NCBI GenBank assembly: GCA_963691705.1
Contig: OY829545.1
Coordinates: 39,047,475 to 39,111,474 of the forward strand
DNA from: Viola odorata
Lineage: Eukaryota; Streptophyta; Magnoliopsida; Malpighiales; Violaceae
Length of the DNA: 64,000 bases
Reading direction: 5' to 3'
In this document: piece after piece, positions 40,146-52,180 of the stretch
Numbering within the stretch: position 1 is the first letter of the stretch
Layout of the letters: each line of letters begins with the position of its first letter
Notes under the pieces: generated by a model
What the model was told of the DNA's origin: nothing
The model's database searches: none
Seen by the model: only the letters and a program-made list of their open reading frames with translations
Program-made: the position numbers and the translations under genes

Positions 40146-42601
40146 TGTATTTCTTGCTGTCGCACCTCCTTTTCAGTTTTTTCACGCGAACAGGTTCGGG
40201 ACGGATGTGAGACAACAATGGACTCGTCTCACATAATGCAATGAAGTAGCCACCCTATTTATTCCTAGGTTTAGGGAACCTAATCGTCATGGCATAAAAA
40301 TAAAAAAACTAAGGCACAAAAAGGTCTAAACCAAAGAACAATAGTTCGAGGTCGTATTATGGACTTGGGAAGGTGTTAGGCACCCGAGTCACATCCTTAA
40401 AAGGTTATTGGTAAAAAGGTGTTTGGAAAACATTTTTAACATGAAAATGAGTAAATAATCACAGCATGTCAACCAATCCCGCGCACGGAATCAAGCCACT
40501 TTCCAATCATTTACAGGGTAAACGATCGTAGAGTGTCAGCCAAATCCTGTTATGAAAATTCGGCCACTTTCTGATTGTTTATGGGCCCTCAGAGGTATTC
40601 ACCGCTTTAGCATTTTTGTTATTTCCGATAGGGACCGTTTGGGACTGATTAATCCTTTCTGGTCGGGACTGGTCAGGACTGATTAATCGTTGGTTTTTAA
40701 CTAAAGTGAGAGCCCTCTTTATCATCATCGGGCCATGCATGATTAATTAATTACTACGTGATCTAGCATGCATAACTAACAAAGTACTGATTAATGAATG
40801 CAAATAAATCGTGTGGGATCGAAGTCACCATATACATGTATCAATGCAAATGTAACAATTTATTTCATGGCATTTAAAAAATAAGTGATTTAAACACGTA
40901 CACATGTGCGTTGATTTTAATTTCTAATAATTTTATATGTCATGCATTCAAGATGAGTTTCTAAAGTTTCTAAATAAGCATGCATACGAATAAATATGCG
41001 GAAAGCGACGAATAAATAAAAGGGATGAGAAAAATGTACTTGCGAGCGAAGATTTAATTTTACCCTACAAAATGAGATCATTAGTTCGAGTAAAATAAAT
41101 ATCAAACAAATAAATAAAATGATTAACAAAGTAAGACAATTAAAACAGTTAATTAATTAATTAAAAGCAAGCAAATTAATTATTTGATAATTAAATACAA
41201 ATGATTAATTAAGCAAGTAAATTAATTAATTAAATATTACAAACGAACAAAGGATACGAAATACTTACGATGGGTCAGAAAATTAGGCCCAGCAGTTGGG
41301 CTCAAAACAACCCAGATTCAGATCAGCCCAGCCCGTGTGTGGGCTGGCTGGCCCTCTTTTCTCTCCAGCTGGGCCAAGGTAGACCAGGCCTCTTTCTTCT
41401 CTCTTGCTTGGGCTTGCATCAAGGACGCAACCCTTCCCTTCTCCTCTTGCTTGGCCCACGCTTGGCCCAACTTCTTTTCCTTTGCTTGGGCCAGCCATGC
41501 GCTTGGCCCATCTCTCTCATTTCCTCCGCATGGGCTTGCGCCAGCGCAGCCCATCACCTTGCTTCTTTACTTTATTGTTCTTCTTCTTCCTCCAGCTTCC
41601 TCCTGCAACAGCAAAACCAAACTAAATAGCCAGTAACCCCAAATCAAGCAAATCAATTAAATCAAAAGCAGAAGCAATTAAATCAACAAGCAAGCAAGTA
41701 ATTGAATTGAAAAGACAGTAATTAATTTCACCAAGGCTAGCAATTAAACGAAACAAAGGCAAATTAGTAAAAACAAAGCTTTTAAATTAAATCAAAATAG
41801 TAGGTAATTGGACGAATTGAATCAGCGAAATTAATTGGAAATAGTAGCAGTTGATTTAATTGAGAGCAACAATTGATTTAACTAAAATAGAAGCAATTGA
41901 TTTAAATTGAAACAGAGGCAATTTAAATAATTGAAAGGCAATAAGTTGAAAGCAAAGCAGAGGGAGAGCATGAAATAAAAGGGGGACTAAAGCATGAAAT
42001 TGACCCCCCTTTTCTTGTTGCTTGAAGGTCTGTATTTATAGGAGAATGATTGAGTCGGTTTGGCTAATTTGTATGGCCAAGAATCATCGGGGAGGTGGAA
42101 AGATAAGGATGGCCGGCAATGGGATGTTCTTGATGATGAGGCTTTGGTTGTGTGGCTGGGTGATGAACATGTTTAAGCAAGTGGTCGGGGATTGATGAAG
42201 ATTTTAGGAAGGAAATGATCGTGATTTGGTTGCCTTAAATGCAAGGATTTTGGAAGATCAAAGTAATGATGAAAACGTATCTTGGCCATTGGATGTGCAT
42301 AAAGAAGTCAAATGGTTTTGATCCAATGGTTGTGATGAGAGTGAGCTGGAAGTGGTGCGAACGAAAATTCGAACTCAACTCCTTAAATGGAAATATTTTA
42401 TTTAAGGCTTAAAAGCTCGTTCGGAACTTGATAACAGTTCGAATGACGTTAAAAGGCGAAAAAACTAAAATAATGCGAAATGAAGTAAAATAGTAAGATA
42501 AACAGTAAATGATCGAAAATCAATAGAGATTCGATTTAAACAAGCTGATAATGCGATAAACAAAAAAAGTGCTAAAAAGTGTCAAAAATCAGGTATCAAC
42601 A
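40146..42601 (-). mobile_element. Long LTR of a minus-strand gypsy-type element (D), left border uncertain
   Basis: On the minus strand the LTR begins TGTTGATACCTG at 42601, right after a purine tract AAAGAGGGGAAAC (42602-42614), so this is a 3' LTR. A TATA-like CTATAAATAC lies near 42035 on the minus strand. The interior is very AT-rich with TTAATTAATTAA runs (41150-41240). An ORF at 41270-41636 reflects composition, not a gene. The left border at 40146 is my best estimate; GTGGCTACTTCATTG near 40255 could instead be a degenerate PBS. Confidence 0.5.
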
Positions 42602-42614
42602 GTTTCCCCTCTTT
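42602..42614 (-). other. Polypurine tract of element D
   Basis: The minus strand reads AAAGAGGGGAAAC immediately before the LTR start TGTTGATACC. It primes plus-strand synthesis in LTR retroelements. Confidence 0.65.
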
Positions 42615-42739
42615 ACTGTCTTATCAAAAACAAAGTGTAGCAAAGTTTTTAATGAGCAGTAAAGACGGTTGCCCCAAGTATTACCACGTTTTGAATGCAT
42701 CATAACCAGTTGAGATGTGGAATTATGCGGAAAAGTAAA

Positions 42740-43103
42740 ATATAGTCGCTCAAGGAGGAGTAGTAATTATGCAAAAATGTAGAATTATGTAAAAATATAG
42801 TCGCTCAAGGAGGAGTATTTAGTTATGCAGAAATGTAGAATTATGTAAGGATAGGGTCGCTCAAGGAGGGGTATTTAGGTAGACAGGAAAGTAGTCGCTG
42901 AAGGAGGAGTATTTAGATAGACAAGAAAGTAGTCGCTCAAGGAGGAGTTATAATTATGCAGCAATGTAGAATTATGTAAGGACAAGGTCGCTCAAGGAGG
43001 GGTATTTAGGTAGACAGGAAAGTAGTCACTCAAGGAGGAGTATTTAGATAGACAAGAAAGTACTCGCTCAAGGAGGAGTTATATAGATAGACAGGAAAGT
43101 AGT
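42740..43103. repeat. Minisatellite with core TCGCTCAAGGAGGAGTA
   Basis: About nine copies of the 17 nt core occur, separated by 20-40 bp of two alternating spacer types: one with ATTATGCAG..AATTATGTAA, the other with TAGACAGGAAAGTAG. It lies directly upstream of the PPT of element D, that is in its 3' UTR. Confidence 0.85.
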
Positions 43104-43264
43104 CGAATGACGTAAAAAGGCGAAAAACTAAAATAACGCGAAATGAAGTAAAATAGTAAGATAAATAGCAAATGATCAAAAATCGATAGAGATTCGATTT
43201 AAACAAGCTGATAATGCGATAAACAAAAAAAGTGCTAAAAAGTGTCAAAAATTGGGTATCAAAA
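43104..43264 (-). repeat. Truncated 5' LTR of element D
   Basis: This 161 bp segment copies the first 162 bp of the D LTR (42440-42601) in the same orientation. It begins TTTTGATACCC on the minus strand (the TG is mutated). It runs straight into the minisatellite, so the rest of the 5' LTR and nearly all of the internal region have been deleted. Confidence 0.8.
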
Positions 43265-44334
43265 GTTGCCATCATCCATCGGCATGCCCTTGACATTGAC
43301 CCCTACCCCCATTCTGTATTCTTGTATGATCTTAAGGCACTCAAGTCTTTATTTTTTACCCTTCCTTAGCTGGTGGGTGGTACCCATCGATGGTTGGTGC
43401 GGGGGCTAAAGACAGAACTGAGAACAATCTAAGTGTGAGGGAGATGAAGTTTCATATAAGATGTGATGAGGCCTTGCAGCTGAAAGTGGTGCAATAGAGA
43501 ATCGAAGGATTGCTGCATCAAAACAGAAAAAGAAAAGAGAAGAAAAATATTTGTGCTTACCCTGCTACTGCTTGTATTTTATATTTCAAAAAAAATAAAA
43601 AATAAAATTATTAAAGTGTTCAAAGAACACGAATATAAGCAGAAGCAAGCACAACAGAAGCAATAGGAGTCATCAGTACTGATCCAAAGAAGGAATCCCC
43701 AAGCAAAGAAAGAGGAACTTGAGCATATGGCCCCTGCTGTAGCTGGCTGATGGATACTATTCACCGAATCCTCCTCCTTCTTGCTAAGGAATCCTTTCTG
43801 ACCTTGAGCCGACCTTTTCTCTTCCTTCTATTTATTTCCTATCTCTTTTCTCCATTCCCCTCATACCCCGAGCATTACCCTTTTTCTCGCAAAGTCTATT
43901 TGATTATTAGAATTTCCATGCATGTATATCGTTTTCCCTAAATGGTATGCCGTTTAAACACTACCCAAAAATGCAAATTTTGCTATGATATTATGTCCGT
44001 GAACTCCGTAGACACCTCAAAACATACTTATGCGATATATCCATCGAATCAAAGCCTCATATTTCAAAATAAGTCACTTCCAACCCACTTTCTCAATGAT
44101 CATCATAAATGCAAAAATGCAAAAATGCATAAAAATCATATTTCTAAATTAAACAAAATATGCATAAAAGTTTGAAACAAATATATGGCAATGTTAACAC
44201 ATATGATTATGGATTTACTTTCTAAGAATGATCATATTAATTAAATGTGCACATAATAAATAAACACATAAATATAAACATAAAAAGAAGAAGTTCAAGG
44301 AATACCGATTGCGATTACTCAAATGGATAGCAAA
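43265..44334. other. Probable E3 3' tail and unassigned AT-rich DNA
   Basis: The first part (about 43265-43800) looks like the continuation of the E3 3' region interrupted near 40146. From about 43940 to 44334 the sequence is AT-rich with short ATGCAAAA repeats (44105-44135) and no gene. I could not recognise an E3 LTR. Confidence 0.35.
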
Positions 44335-45630
44335 TGTTGATTCATGCGAATGGCTTCAAGTCTAGCAACTAGGGCAAATGTCTCATCAAAATCAATTCTT
44401 TCTTGTTGGTTGTACCCTTGGGCCACCAAACTAGCTTTATTCCTACATGAACAATTCTTCTATGCCAAATTGATGAGCTATCTACTAAAGCATTTAAATA
44501 TTTATGATCATTGTTAGGAATATCTACTATAGGATATATATATATTTATCCTATAATATTGCCAACACAAAACTAGTGAGCGTGTGAAGGTGTTCCTAAC
44601 TTCACAATGCGTAGAAGTGAAAATCAGAATTAAATCTCAATCACAAAATTTACTCATGCTCAAAAGATTTAAATTTAAGATCATTCACAACTAACAGATG
44701 CTCAAAAGAAGGAGTGTGACCAACTTTACCAATCCCTAGAACTTAACGTTTTTGGTTGTCTCCAAACGTCACTATTCCTTTTTTCCTTATCCTCCAAATG
44801 GGTGACTTTCGACTTATCACCCGTTATGTGCCGTGAACACCCGCTATCCAAGTACCATTTGTTTGCAAATGGGTTTCCGGCACACCTACAAAAAAATTTA
44901 GTTTAATTTAGGTACCCAAAAAAGTTTGGGTCCTTCCTTATTAGCACAAGTACCTTTTGTTACCCAAATTTGTTTCATATTTACAAGCCCACTACGAATA
45001 TAGAAAAAATATGATAAATGACCATGCTTATTATAGTAGCTACATTTATATTTAGGCTTGACATGTGAAGGATTTGATTTGGAATTAGAAGAACTAGCAT
45101 AACAATTTGAAGAACTAGCTTTGACAAATGAATTTCTAAAATTGTTCCTACTTGTGGAGTAATTAAATCCAAGACCATTCGTGTCACCACTTCTCTTTTG
45201 GACGTCCAAAAAATCTTTGAAAGTTTGCTTGCTTTATACATACTTAGTTAATGCGGTCTCAAGGTTTTTAATCTTTTCTTTTAATTCTACCACTTCTTTA
45301 GTAGAATTTTCACAAAGCTCACACGTATTGTTCTTGTTTTTACCTTCTTCACAGGCAAGTTCAAGCATTTCATTTTCATTTGTTAAGTTCTTATTTAAAA
45401 AATTCTAACTTGCTAAAATCATTTTTAATATGTTCTAATTGTTTAGAAAGTTTTAGACTATTCTTTCTTGTTTCTTCATAGCAAGCATGCAAATCATTAA
45501 AAACATTTTGTAATTCTTCAAAACTACATTCATTATCAGAAGAGTTGCAAGCACTTACCTCGCTATCACTTTGGGCCATAAAGCAAGAATGCATGCCTTC
45601 GTCGGAAGAGGTTGAAGATGGTGTAGAGCT
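44335..45630 (-). pseudogene. Copia C2 (SIRE/Maximus-like): gag end, protease, RT start, integrase deleted
   Basis: On the minus strand MHSCFMAQSDSEV and a coiled segment (45594-45391) are followed by a degenerate zinc knuckle (CSYYNKHGHLSYF). The protease WYLDSGCSRHITGDKS lies near 44860-44815. The pre-integrase SIWHRR then joins, near 44450, directly to RT motifs [14 protein letters not shown] and [13 protein letters not shown]. The whole integrase and the first part of RT are deleted. The sequence stops matching at about 44335. Confidence 0.75.
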
Positions 45631-45634
45631 TCAT

Positions 45635-47269
45635 TGATAAGCTTAACAATTGATAGCATGATTTTATTGCTGGTTTTTCTCTCTTATTTTGCCCTTTTCG
45701 AGGGCATGATACTTCTGATTTGCCCATTTTCCCTATGTTTTTGCAGATTAGTGCCTAAAAGGAGAAAAGAGCGAAAATGAGCATTTATAGAAGGATTTCT
45801 GGAGTTTCGAAGATCGAGGCCTACAAGAGTGGAATGTCATCGTGCCCTCGATGCTAACCAGACCAGTGAGCTGTCTTGTGCCCTCGACATATCCGTATCA
45901 GATAAAAGATCAAAGAGCCAAACAAAGGAATCTCTAAAGATTCGCAAGGGATCCCAAGCGTTTCTAGAAGGAGTCAGGCGCTTCCAGAAGATTTCAGAAT
46001 ATTCTCTACTAAGGGCGCGTCCCCCCTGTATGTTGGCGCTCTCCCAAACGCTGACACCCTCTCTCCTTTAGCTGTATTTGGTCCCATAGCTAGTTTTTAG
46101 GCTATTTAAGCTTAGCTTTAGGGTTTTTGCATGGACGGCTGTCCTAAGACACTCTCTCACTTTTACCTAATTTTTAGGGATTCTCTCTTCCTCTTTTTGA
46201 GCACCGTCGTCAGCTTGTAAAAGGAAAAGCTGGGATTCCCACAATCGGTTTTATCTAATATACTTCTCTTTTATTTCCTTTAATGTTGTTTTATATTATT
46301 CTCCTCTTCTACTTTCTGTTCATATTCTATTATGAGTAGCTAAATACCATCTTCTTAGTGAAGGGTGTTTCAAGGGTTGTAAGGTTCAGTTAAGAGGCCT
46401 AATGCATGCTTAATATATTCTCTTGTCATATTCGGTTTTTATTATTTTATCCCCATGCTTATATAGAAATGTAGAGGGCTTGATCGACTGTTGATATTTT
46501 TGTATGAGTGTTGTCATTCTCTTGGTTATAACTGACGCGAATCCTTGAGTTAATAGTAGACACCTAGTGGAGACATCACGAGAGGTCTTTCGTCTAGGTG
46601 TAAACGGTCGTTTAGGGTATGTAATGCGAGCTTGACACACTGAGATGTCACGCCCTATATCTGTCTTGCCTCCACTTCATGGGCATTTTAAATAGTGCCT
46701 CCCCGCATTCGTGCCTGGGAGGACGGCGAAATGTCTAAGGTCAACTCATATGTGGAAACGGGGGGTGGCTTCTACCTACGAAGGTGAGCAGGGGGCCTAT
46801 GTGGAAACATAGCCCCTATAGCAGGTATGTGCACGAGTTTGGAATATTTTTGTGCCCATGACTAACTGACCTAGAAAGTAACCCGAGAACACCTTTTGCT
46901 AAGATACCTCCTCCTCATATTTATCTCTCCTACTATCTTACTTATTATCTTGCCCTTGAGTTGCTTTTTGTGATCTTGCCCTCGATTGTCCTCTGTAATC
47001 AAGCCCTCGAATGATTGTTACTTTTATGTTGGAATTTGCTGTTTTAATTATTTGTCTTGTTAGCTCCAACTTCTACGTTGATTAATTCGTTAATCAACAT
47101 AAACCCCCCCTGTGTTACTTTCGTATTTGGCTACATTTATTCCCTGTCATACATCGAAATTGAGATATTATTCCATCAATCTCTGTGGTTCGACCCTAGC
47201 TTGCCATATACACATTTATTTGTGCATTTAGGCATTAGGAAAAATATAAGTATATTTGAGTGACAATCA
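45635..47269 (+). mobile_element. Solo LTR of an Athila-type gypsy element inside C2 (borders approximate)
   Basis: The segment separates two parts of the C2 gag. It starts near TGATAAGC, has CTATTTAAGCTTAG (about 46102-46115) as a TATA region, and ends with CTCTGTGGTTCGACCCTAGC about 75 bp before the right border, a common ending of Athila LTRs. There is no internal coding sequence. I could not find a clean TSD. Confidence 0.55.
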
Positions 47270-48270
47270 ACAGTCAATGTCAATAAAAAGACATAAGTTG
47301 GAGACTTCTTCTCCGGATGAAGACTGGTGGGTTTGATCGTCACTAGTCTCTTCTTCATCGAAATCACTTCAAGAAGTAGCTTTCAACGCTTTTTCTAGAA
47401 TGCTTGCGAGTCTCCTTCTTGTCTCTAGACCTTCTCTTTTCATGTTTCTTCTTTTCAAGGTAAGGACATTCGCTTTTAACATATCCTGACTTACTCTTGA
47501 ATTTAGAAGAGTTTTCACGCTCACCTCGGTAGTTCTTCTTTCTTGAATCTAGCTTCAAGTATTTCTTATAATTTTTGGTGAAGAGGGCAAGAGATTCATC
47601 GTCTTCTTTTTGAACATTGCGGTGAGAGAACCAACGAGCTCATGCAACTTTAACTTGTACTCATATGCGGTGAGAGAACCAACGAGCCGTGCAAATGTAG
47701 GTTTCACAACTAATTCATCGATGGTTATCATTTTGGCTAGCCACTTGCTGGGAAGAACACTCAAAAATTTTCGTACCATTTCTCTATCACTAGGAGCCCA
47801 TCCGAGGTTACCCATGACAATGCAAAGATTCTGAATTCTTGTGTTGTGATCGTAGATGGACTCTTATTTCTTCATCACAAGTAACTCATACTTATGTTTG
47901 AGTGTGTTGAGTCGGATATCACGCACTTAGGGGCTTCCTTCATGAGCGATCTCTAAAGGTGTCCACACTTCCTTAGAGGTTTTGCAAGCACTCACATGGT
48001 TAAATTCACTAGGAGAAGTAGCACAAAATAAATCAAACTTAGCTTTCTTTTCCAGGGTCTTTCTGGTTTTTGCTACGACACCCCATTAGAGAAAGGAAGA
48101 GGTTTTGATGTTGATTTACCAACTGGCTCCATTGGAATATCAAAGCCACTTTCGACACAATCCCATATTTCTGAATCTTCAGAACCAAGTGATAACAATT
48201 GATGAAACACCAAGGGTACATTCGTGTTTTCACCCCAAGTCAAGGTCGGATCACTATAGACCTTGACCGA
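47270..48270 (-). pseudogene. Copia C2 gag N-terminal part
   Basis: Minus-strand fragments give EIWDCVESGFDIP and MEPVGKSTSKPLP, then REMVRKFLSVLPSKWLAKM, VGSLTAYEYKLKLHE and a zinc-knuckle area (SGYVKSECPYLEKKK) with a Lys/Arg-rich end. This is the UBN2/gag type of SIRE copia elements. A 47 bp tandem duplication (starts at 47621 and 47668) doubles LVGSLTA and shifts the frame. At 48270 it is cut by the LTR of element B. Confidence 0.75.
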
Positions 48271-48722
48271 TGACAGCCACCCGGCTACCGCCCGCGTTAG
48301 TCGAGGAATCCTGGGATGGTCGACATCAGTGGGGGGACACACGCGGCATCCATTTCCGCACACGGCATCTTCCCATCCCAGACAGCCTTGACAACATCTC
48401 ACTAGCGATACCTCGTCGGCGATATCCTATCCGGCTGACGCCTGCTGACGTCATCTTGGGCGTTATCTTCCCCCGATAACGCCCACCCCCGTGGGTAACA
48501 TCCTTTCTTTTGCCTATAAATACTACTCATTTCTAGATCAAAGGTAAGACTAAAATTACTACCCGAATCTCTGCCAAATTTCTCAGCCATACTAACTTAA
48601 GCATCGGAGTGTCTACGCCGGGGCCCCCCTCCGGCGCTTTGCAGGTACGACGGACTGCCTCCATAGTAACTCCGGACGGTCATAATCTCTGTCCCGCTTT
48701 CCCAGAAGTCTTAATCTTATCA
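48271..48722 (+). repeat. Element B 5' LTR
   Basis: It runs from TGACAGCC to TCTTATCA (452 bp). TATAAATA lies at 48515-48522. The left border is chosen from the TG and from where C2 gag similarity ends; the partner LTR is outside the window, so the TSD cannot be checked. The PBS TTGGTGCTTTCGTTGAGAG follows at 48725. Confidence 0.7.
48515..48522 (+). promoter_or_regulatory. TATA box of element B LTR
   Basis: TATAAATA lies about 210 bp before the LTR end, in the orientation of gag-pol, as expected for the RNA polymerase II promoter of an LTR. Confidence 0.6.
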
Positions 48723-48808
48723 AATTGGTGCTTTCGTTGAGAGCTTTGGCTTTAATTAAGTGAGCATCCTTAATAGCCAATCTCTATTCTTCTGAAAACT
48801 AGAAGATT

Positions 48809-51800
48809 ATGGCCTCTAATTCAGAATCCATTCCTCCACACTCTCGCAATGGTGACGTCTATAGGGAACTCTTCCCTACCACTTCTCCCGACATCTTCGC
48901 GGCAACACACGCGTATTCCTCTGCACAGACAAACTTTCTCTTTGGATCGACTATGAGCGCATCATTTTCTCAGATGAGCGCCCCCGTGTCTCATATGGCA
49001 TGGCCTAGTTTTTCTACTCCCTGTCATGGGATCCGTTATAGACAGTGTGAATAACCCTTTCGCGAGCTCGATTTCAGCCCTTCGGGCCCAACTGGACCAC
49101 TTAACGGAATTGGCTACTAGATTCACGCCTAGTGCTTCTGGATCAAGCGTTCCATCTCAGTTTGTTTTTACTCCACAAATCATCACAGAACGACCGTTGT
49201 CATCCCCGTTGTATGCGAATGTCTCTGTGACCCTACCTGCGTTGAATACGCCAGTCAGTGTTGTACAATTTGCTCATAGGATAGTGGAGCCGTACATGCC
49301 GCAGATGCCTTTACTTCCTATTTCCCAAGAGGAACGACAATGGTGTGACGAGGACAGAGTTCATTGGGATGGTAGGAGGGACGAAAATGATAGAGACATA
49401 TCTCCTGGAGGGAGTGAAAGATCAAGCAGTAGGAGACATCGAACTCGCTCGTCAAGGGGTCGCAGCCCGTCTCCAAGGCGACATCATATTAGAGATCTGC
49501 GGAATCGTAGGCATCATTTGGAGGTATCCCCACCTGATAAGGGCTCAACTTCTGTTTTGGATAGAAGGAGGACAAATTGCTGTTCTTGAGCTGGATCTAG
49601 TCCTCTTGTGAGAGGTTGGCAGCTTGGATGGATGAACGGATGAAGGTGCGTTTAGTGTTCAAATGGAGTATGTGTTGCAGCGGAAATGGATGATGTTTAG
49701 AGGTGTTTAGATAATGAACATAATAGGAACTTAACTAATTAGAAAACCCTCTTGATTAGCAAACCAAGCAACCTTTCTATAAACTAGTTAAGGATCTCTC
49801 TTTTCTGATTTATAAACAAAGCTCAAGAGCTTAATTACAAGAGATGAAAGATAAACAATGGTTTTCAGCCCTATTGGCTCCGGTTACCAAGAACCCTAAG
49901 TTACTCTAGATTACCCTACTGTTTGGCCAAAGAGAATATCATCAAAATCAAAGGCAAGTGCTGAAATGAAATGTTTGCACTTTAAATACTAAAACCTAAC
50001 AATGGGTAAATACCCTTACACACTTAGACAAAAGGGCTTGGCCTTGGCAGCAATGAAGATGGGCTTGGAGGATGGGCTTCGGCCAAACAGAAGGGAGTCT
50101 TGGCCTAGACAGTAGGTTCGGCCTAGACGAGAGTCTTGTCCTAGACCGAAGGTTTGCCCTAGACAGCAGTCTTGGCCTAGACGGAAGGCAAGACAAGAGA
50201 AACGAGTTGGAGCCTTTAAGCTCATATCACCACCTCGATATGCGCGTGAAATTCTTGATGATACTTCTGGCCACCCCTTTAGCCCGCGCATAAGGCGTCA
50301 CAGGGTCAGTCGACATGTGAAGCTCCCCTCAGAATCTTATGACGACACCAGAGATCTCATCTCCCACCTTAACAAGGTAAAGGACTTTGTGCAATTTCAG
50401 ACTCACAACGATGCTGCGTTGTGTCGGATATTTGTAATGACCCTGTCGGGGGTTTCGCGCCTGTAGTTCGAAGGTCTTCCTGGTGGGTCTATTGACAGCT
50501 TCTCACAGCTAGAATCTAAATTCAGGAGTCGATTCAGTACTGCGGTCCCCATGAGGAAGTCTGCTGCCGCCTTGTTCGATATACACAGAAAACATCAGGA
50601 ATCGTTAAGGAGTTTCCTCAATTATTTCGACACCGAGATGTCGCTCACGCCAGGTGTAACAGTTGATTTGGCTATAGAAGCCTTAAAGCGGAACTGTTGC
50701 TATGGAAAAATCAGAGATGCTTTAATGGTTGATCCTCCAGCAACCTTAGATGCGTTAAGACTGAAAGCCCACAACTATGCGAGAATGGAAGAGGAAGAGA
50801 ATAGGGATAGGATTCGAAACATGTCGCCAGCCATGCTTCCAATCCCTAACGCTCCTATTCCTACTACTTCTGAGGATCGTTTCATCGACGATTACGCTCA
50901 GCGGAAGGATCACATCCCCAAGACCTCTAATCGGCGAAAAGGCAACTCCTCGAAGGGAAAGCTTGGTGGCTCCTCAACGCAGCGACAGGGAGATCCCCAT
51001 AAGGGACGAGTTTATGACCCAGACCTTCCTTCCCTCATCTTGCCCAGAGCAGAAATACTAGCGATAGCGGAATAACGAAACTTGCCCATCCGTTATCCGA
51101 CCCCTGTGAGACCGGGGGTAACCTTGGGAAGAAGAGAAAACGCTTATTGCAAATTTCACAAAGCTAAGGGACACTCTACGGAAGTGTGTAGAGAACTTAA
51201 GCTGGCGATAGAGTGCCTAGTCAAAGAAGGCTATCTGGGAGAATTCACCGTCAAAATACGAGAAGAGGTCAAGAGCAACCCAACAATTAGAATAGCCGAC
51301 AACAGACTGGCACCTTCCCGCGCCCCAGGCAACGACGCTGGTCTTGCAGGAAGGGGTAGGGAAACGCTTACGGTTGATGACGAAGATGTCCCCATCATTA
51401 ATATCATCGTTGGAGGCACACCTTATTTGGACGAGTCTGCACAGCTGACACCCGCGGCAGGGGACAAGCGAAAGCGAGCGGACGTGTCAATCAAAAGTGA
51501 GGTGATAAGCGCCTTGGATCGCATGGTATTATCCTTTTCTGAAGAGGACGAGAAGGGCGTGGTATATCCACACAACAATGCGTTAGTGGTTACGCCTATT
51601 ATTGCTAGCCATGGAGTTAGAAGAACCCTAGTTGACAACGGAAGTGCCATGGACCTATTCTCACTGGAAGCTTACAATCTCATGAAGCGTCCAGATAACG
51701 AGCTTACGCCCTGTAAAAAACCCGTTATCGGAGTAGACGGAGTCCCCATCCTAGTGACTGGAGTAACCACCTTGCCGGTATATTTTAAGGAAGATACCTC

Positions 51801-52180
51801 CAAGCGGTCAGAGGAGCTTCTATTCTTGGTGGTGGATCTAAATCTGCCTTATAACGCTATATTGGGGCGGCTATTCCTTAACCGTTTCAGAGCAGCGATA
51901 TCACAAAAACATCTGAGGTTGAAATATCCTTCCTGGGATGGTGTGGTCTCAATCCGGGGTAATCAGAAGTTATCGGCTGAATGCTACCTGCTCATGACGC
52001 AGAAGAGTTGCGATAGGTACGTGTACGTAATGGGGGATCCATATGAACAAAGCGATAAGAAACGCACTCAGCCTATAGACAAGATGATTCACGTTCCAGT
52101 TAATGGGGTCGATGGGGCCATATTCCTGGTTAGCGATAGCCTCAGCCCGGAGGAAAACTTTCAGTTAGCCAGTTATTAAA
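48809..52180 (+). pseudogene. Element B gag and aspartic protease
   Basis: The start is at 48809 (MASNSESIPPHS). A frame change near 49022 leads to NPFASSISALRAQLDHLTEL and the Arg/Ser-rich part (SRRHRTRSSRGRSPSPRRH). A solo LTR (49607-50232) splits gag. It resumes with HVKLPSESYDDTRDLISHL and SGVSRL, then TAG (50464-50466), then FEGLPGGSID, the same stop position as in element A. The zinc knuckle CKFHKAKGHSTEVC and the protease LVDNGSAMDLFS (DNG) are in 51082-52179, the latter with AILGRLFLNRF in place of GRPFL. A TAA at 51073 lies between the two frames. Confidence 0.87.
49607..50232 (-). mobile_element. Solo LTR inserted in element B gag
   Basis: The insert runs from TGTGAGAGG to CATATCACCA. 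On the minus strand it starts TGGTGATATGAGC, close to the F1 LTR start TGATATGAGC. The flanks are CCTCT (49602-49606) and CCTCG (50233-50237), one mismatch. Counting the target once restores continuity of the gag frame. No internal region remains. The interior includes a run of short TAGAC..GGCCTAGAC-like repeats near 50100-50200. Confidence 0.75.

Noticed and set aside
40255..40300. Possible PBS of a second element left of the long D LTR
   Set aside because: GTGGCTACTTCATTG only loosely resembles a Tat PBS, and the PPT at 42602 shows that this LTR is a 3' LTR.
41270..41636. Overlapping ORFs of up to 119 codons on both strands
   Set aside because: They arise from a repeated TTGGGCC-rich patch inside a long LTR; no domain, and all frames look alike.
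48402..48590. Antisense ORF in the B LTR
   Set aside because: It covers the LTR promoter and R region and has no recognisable product.
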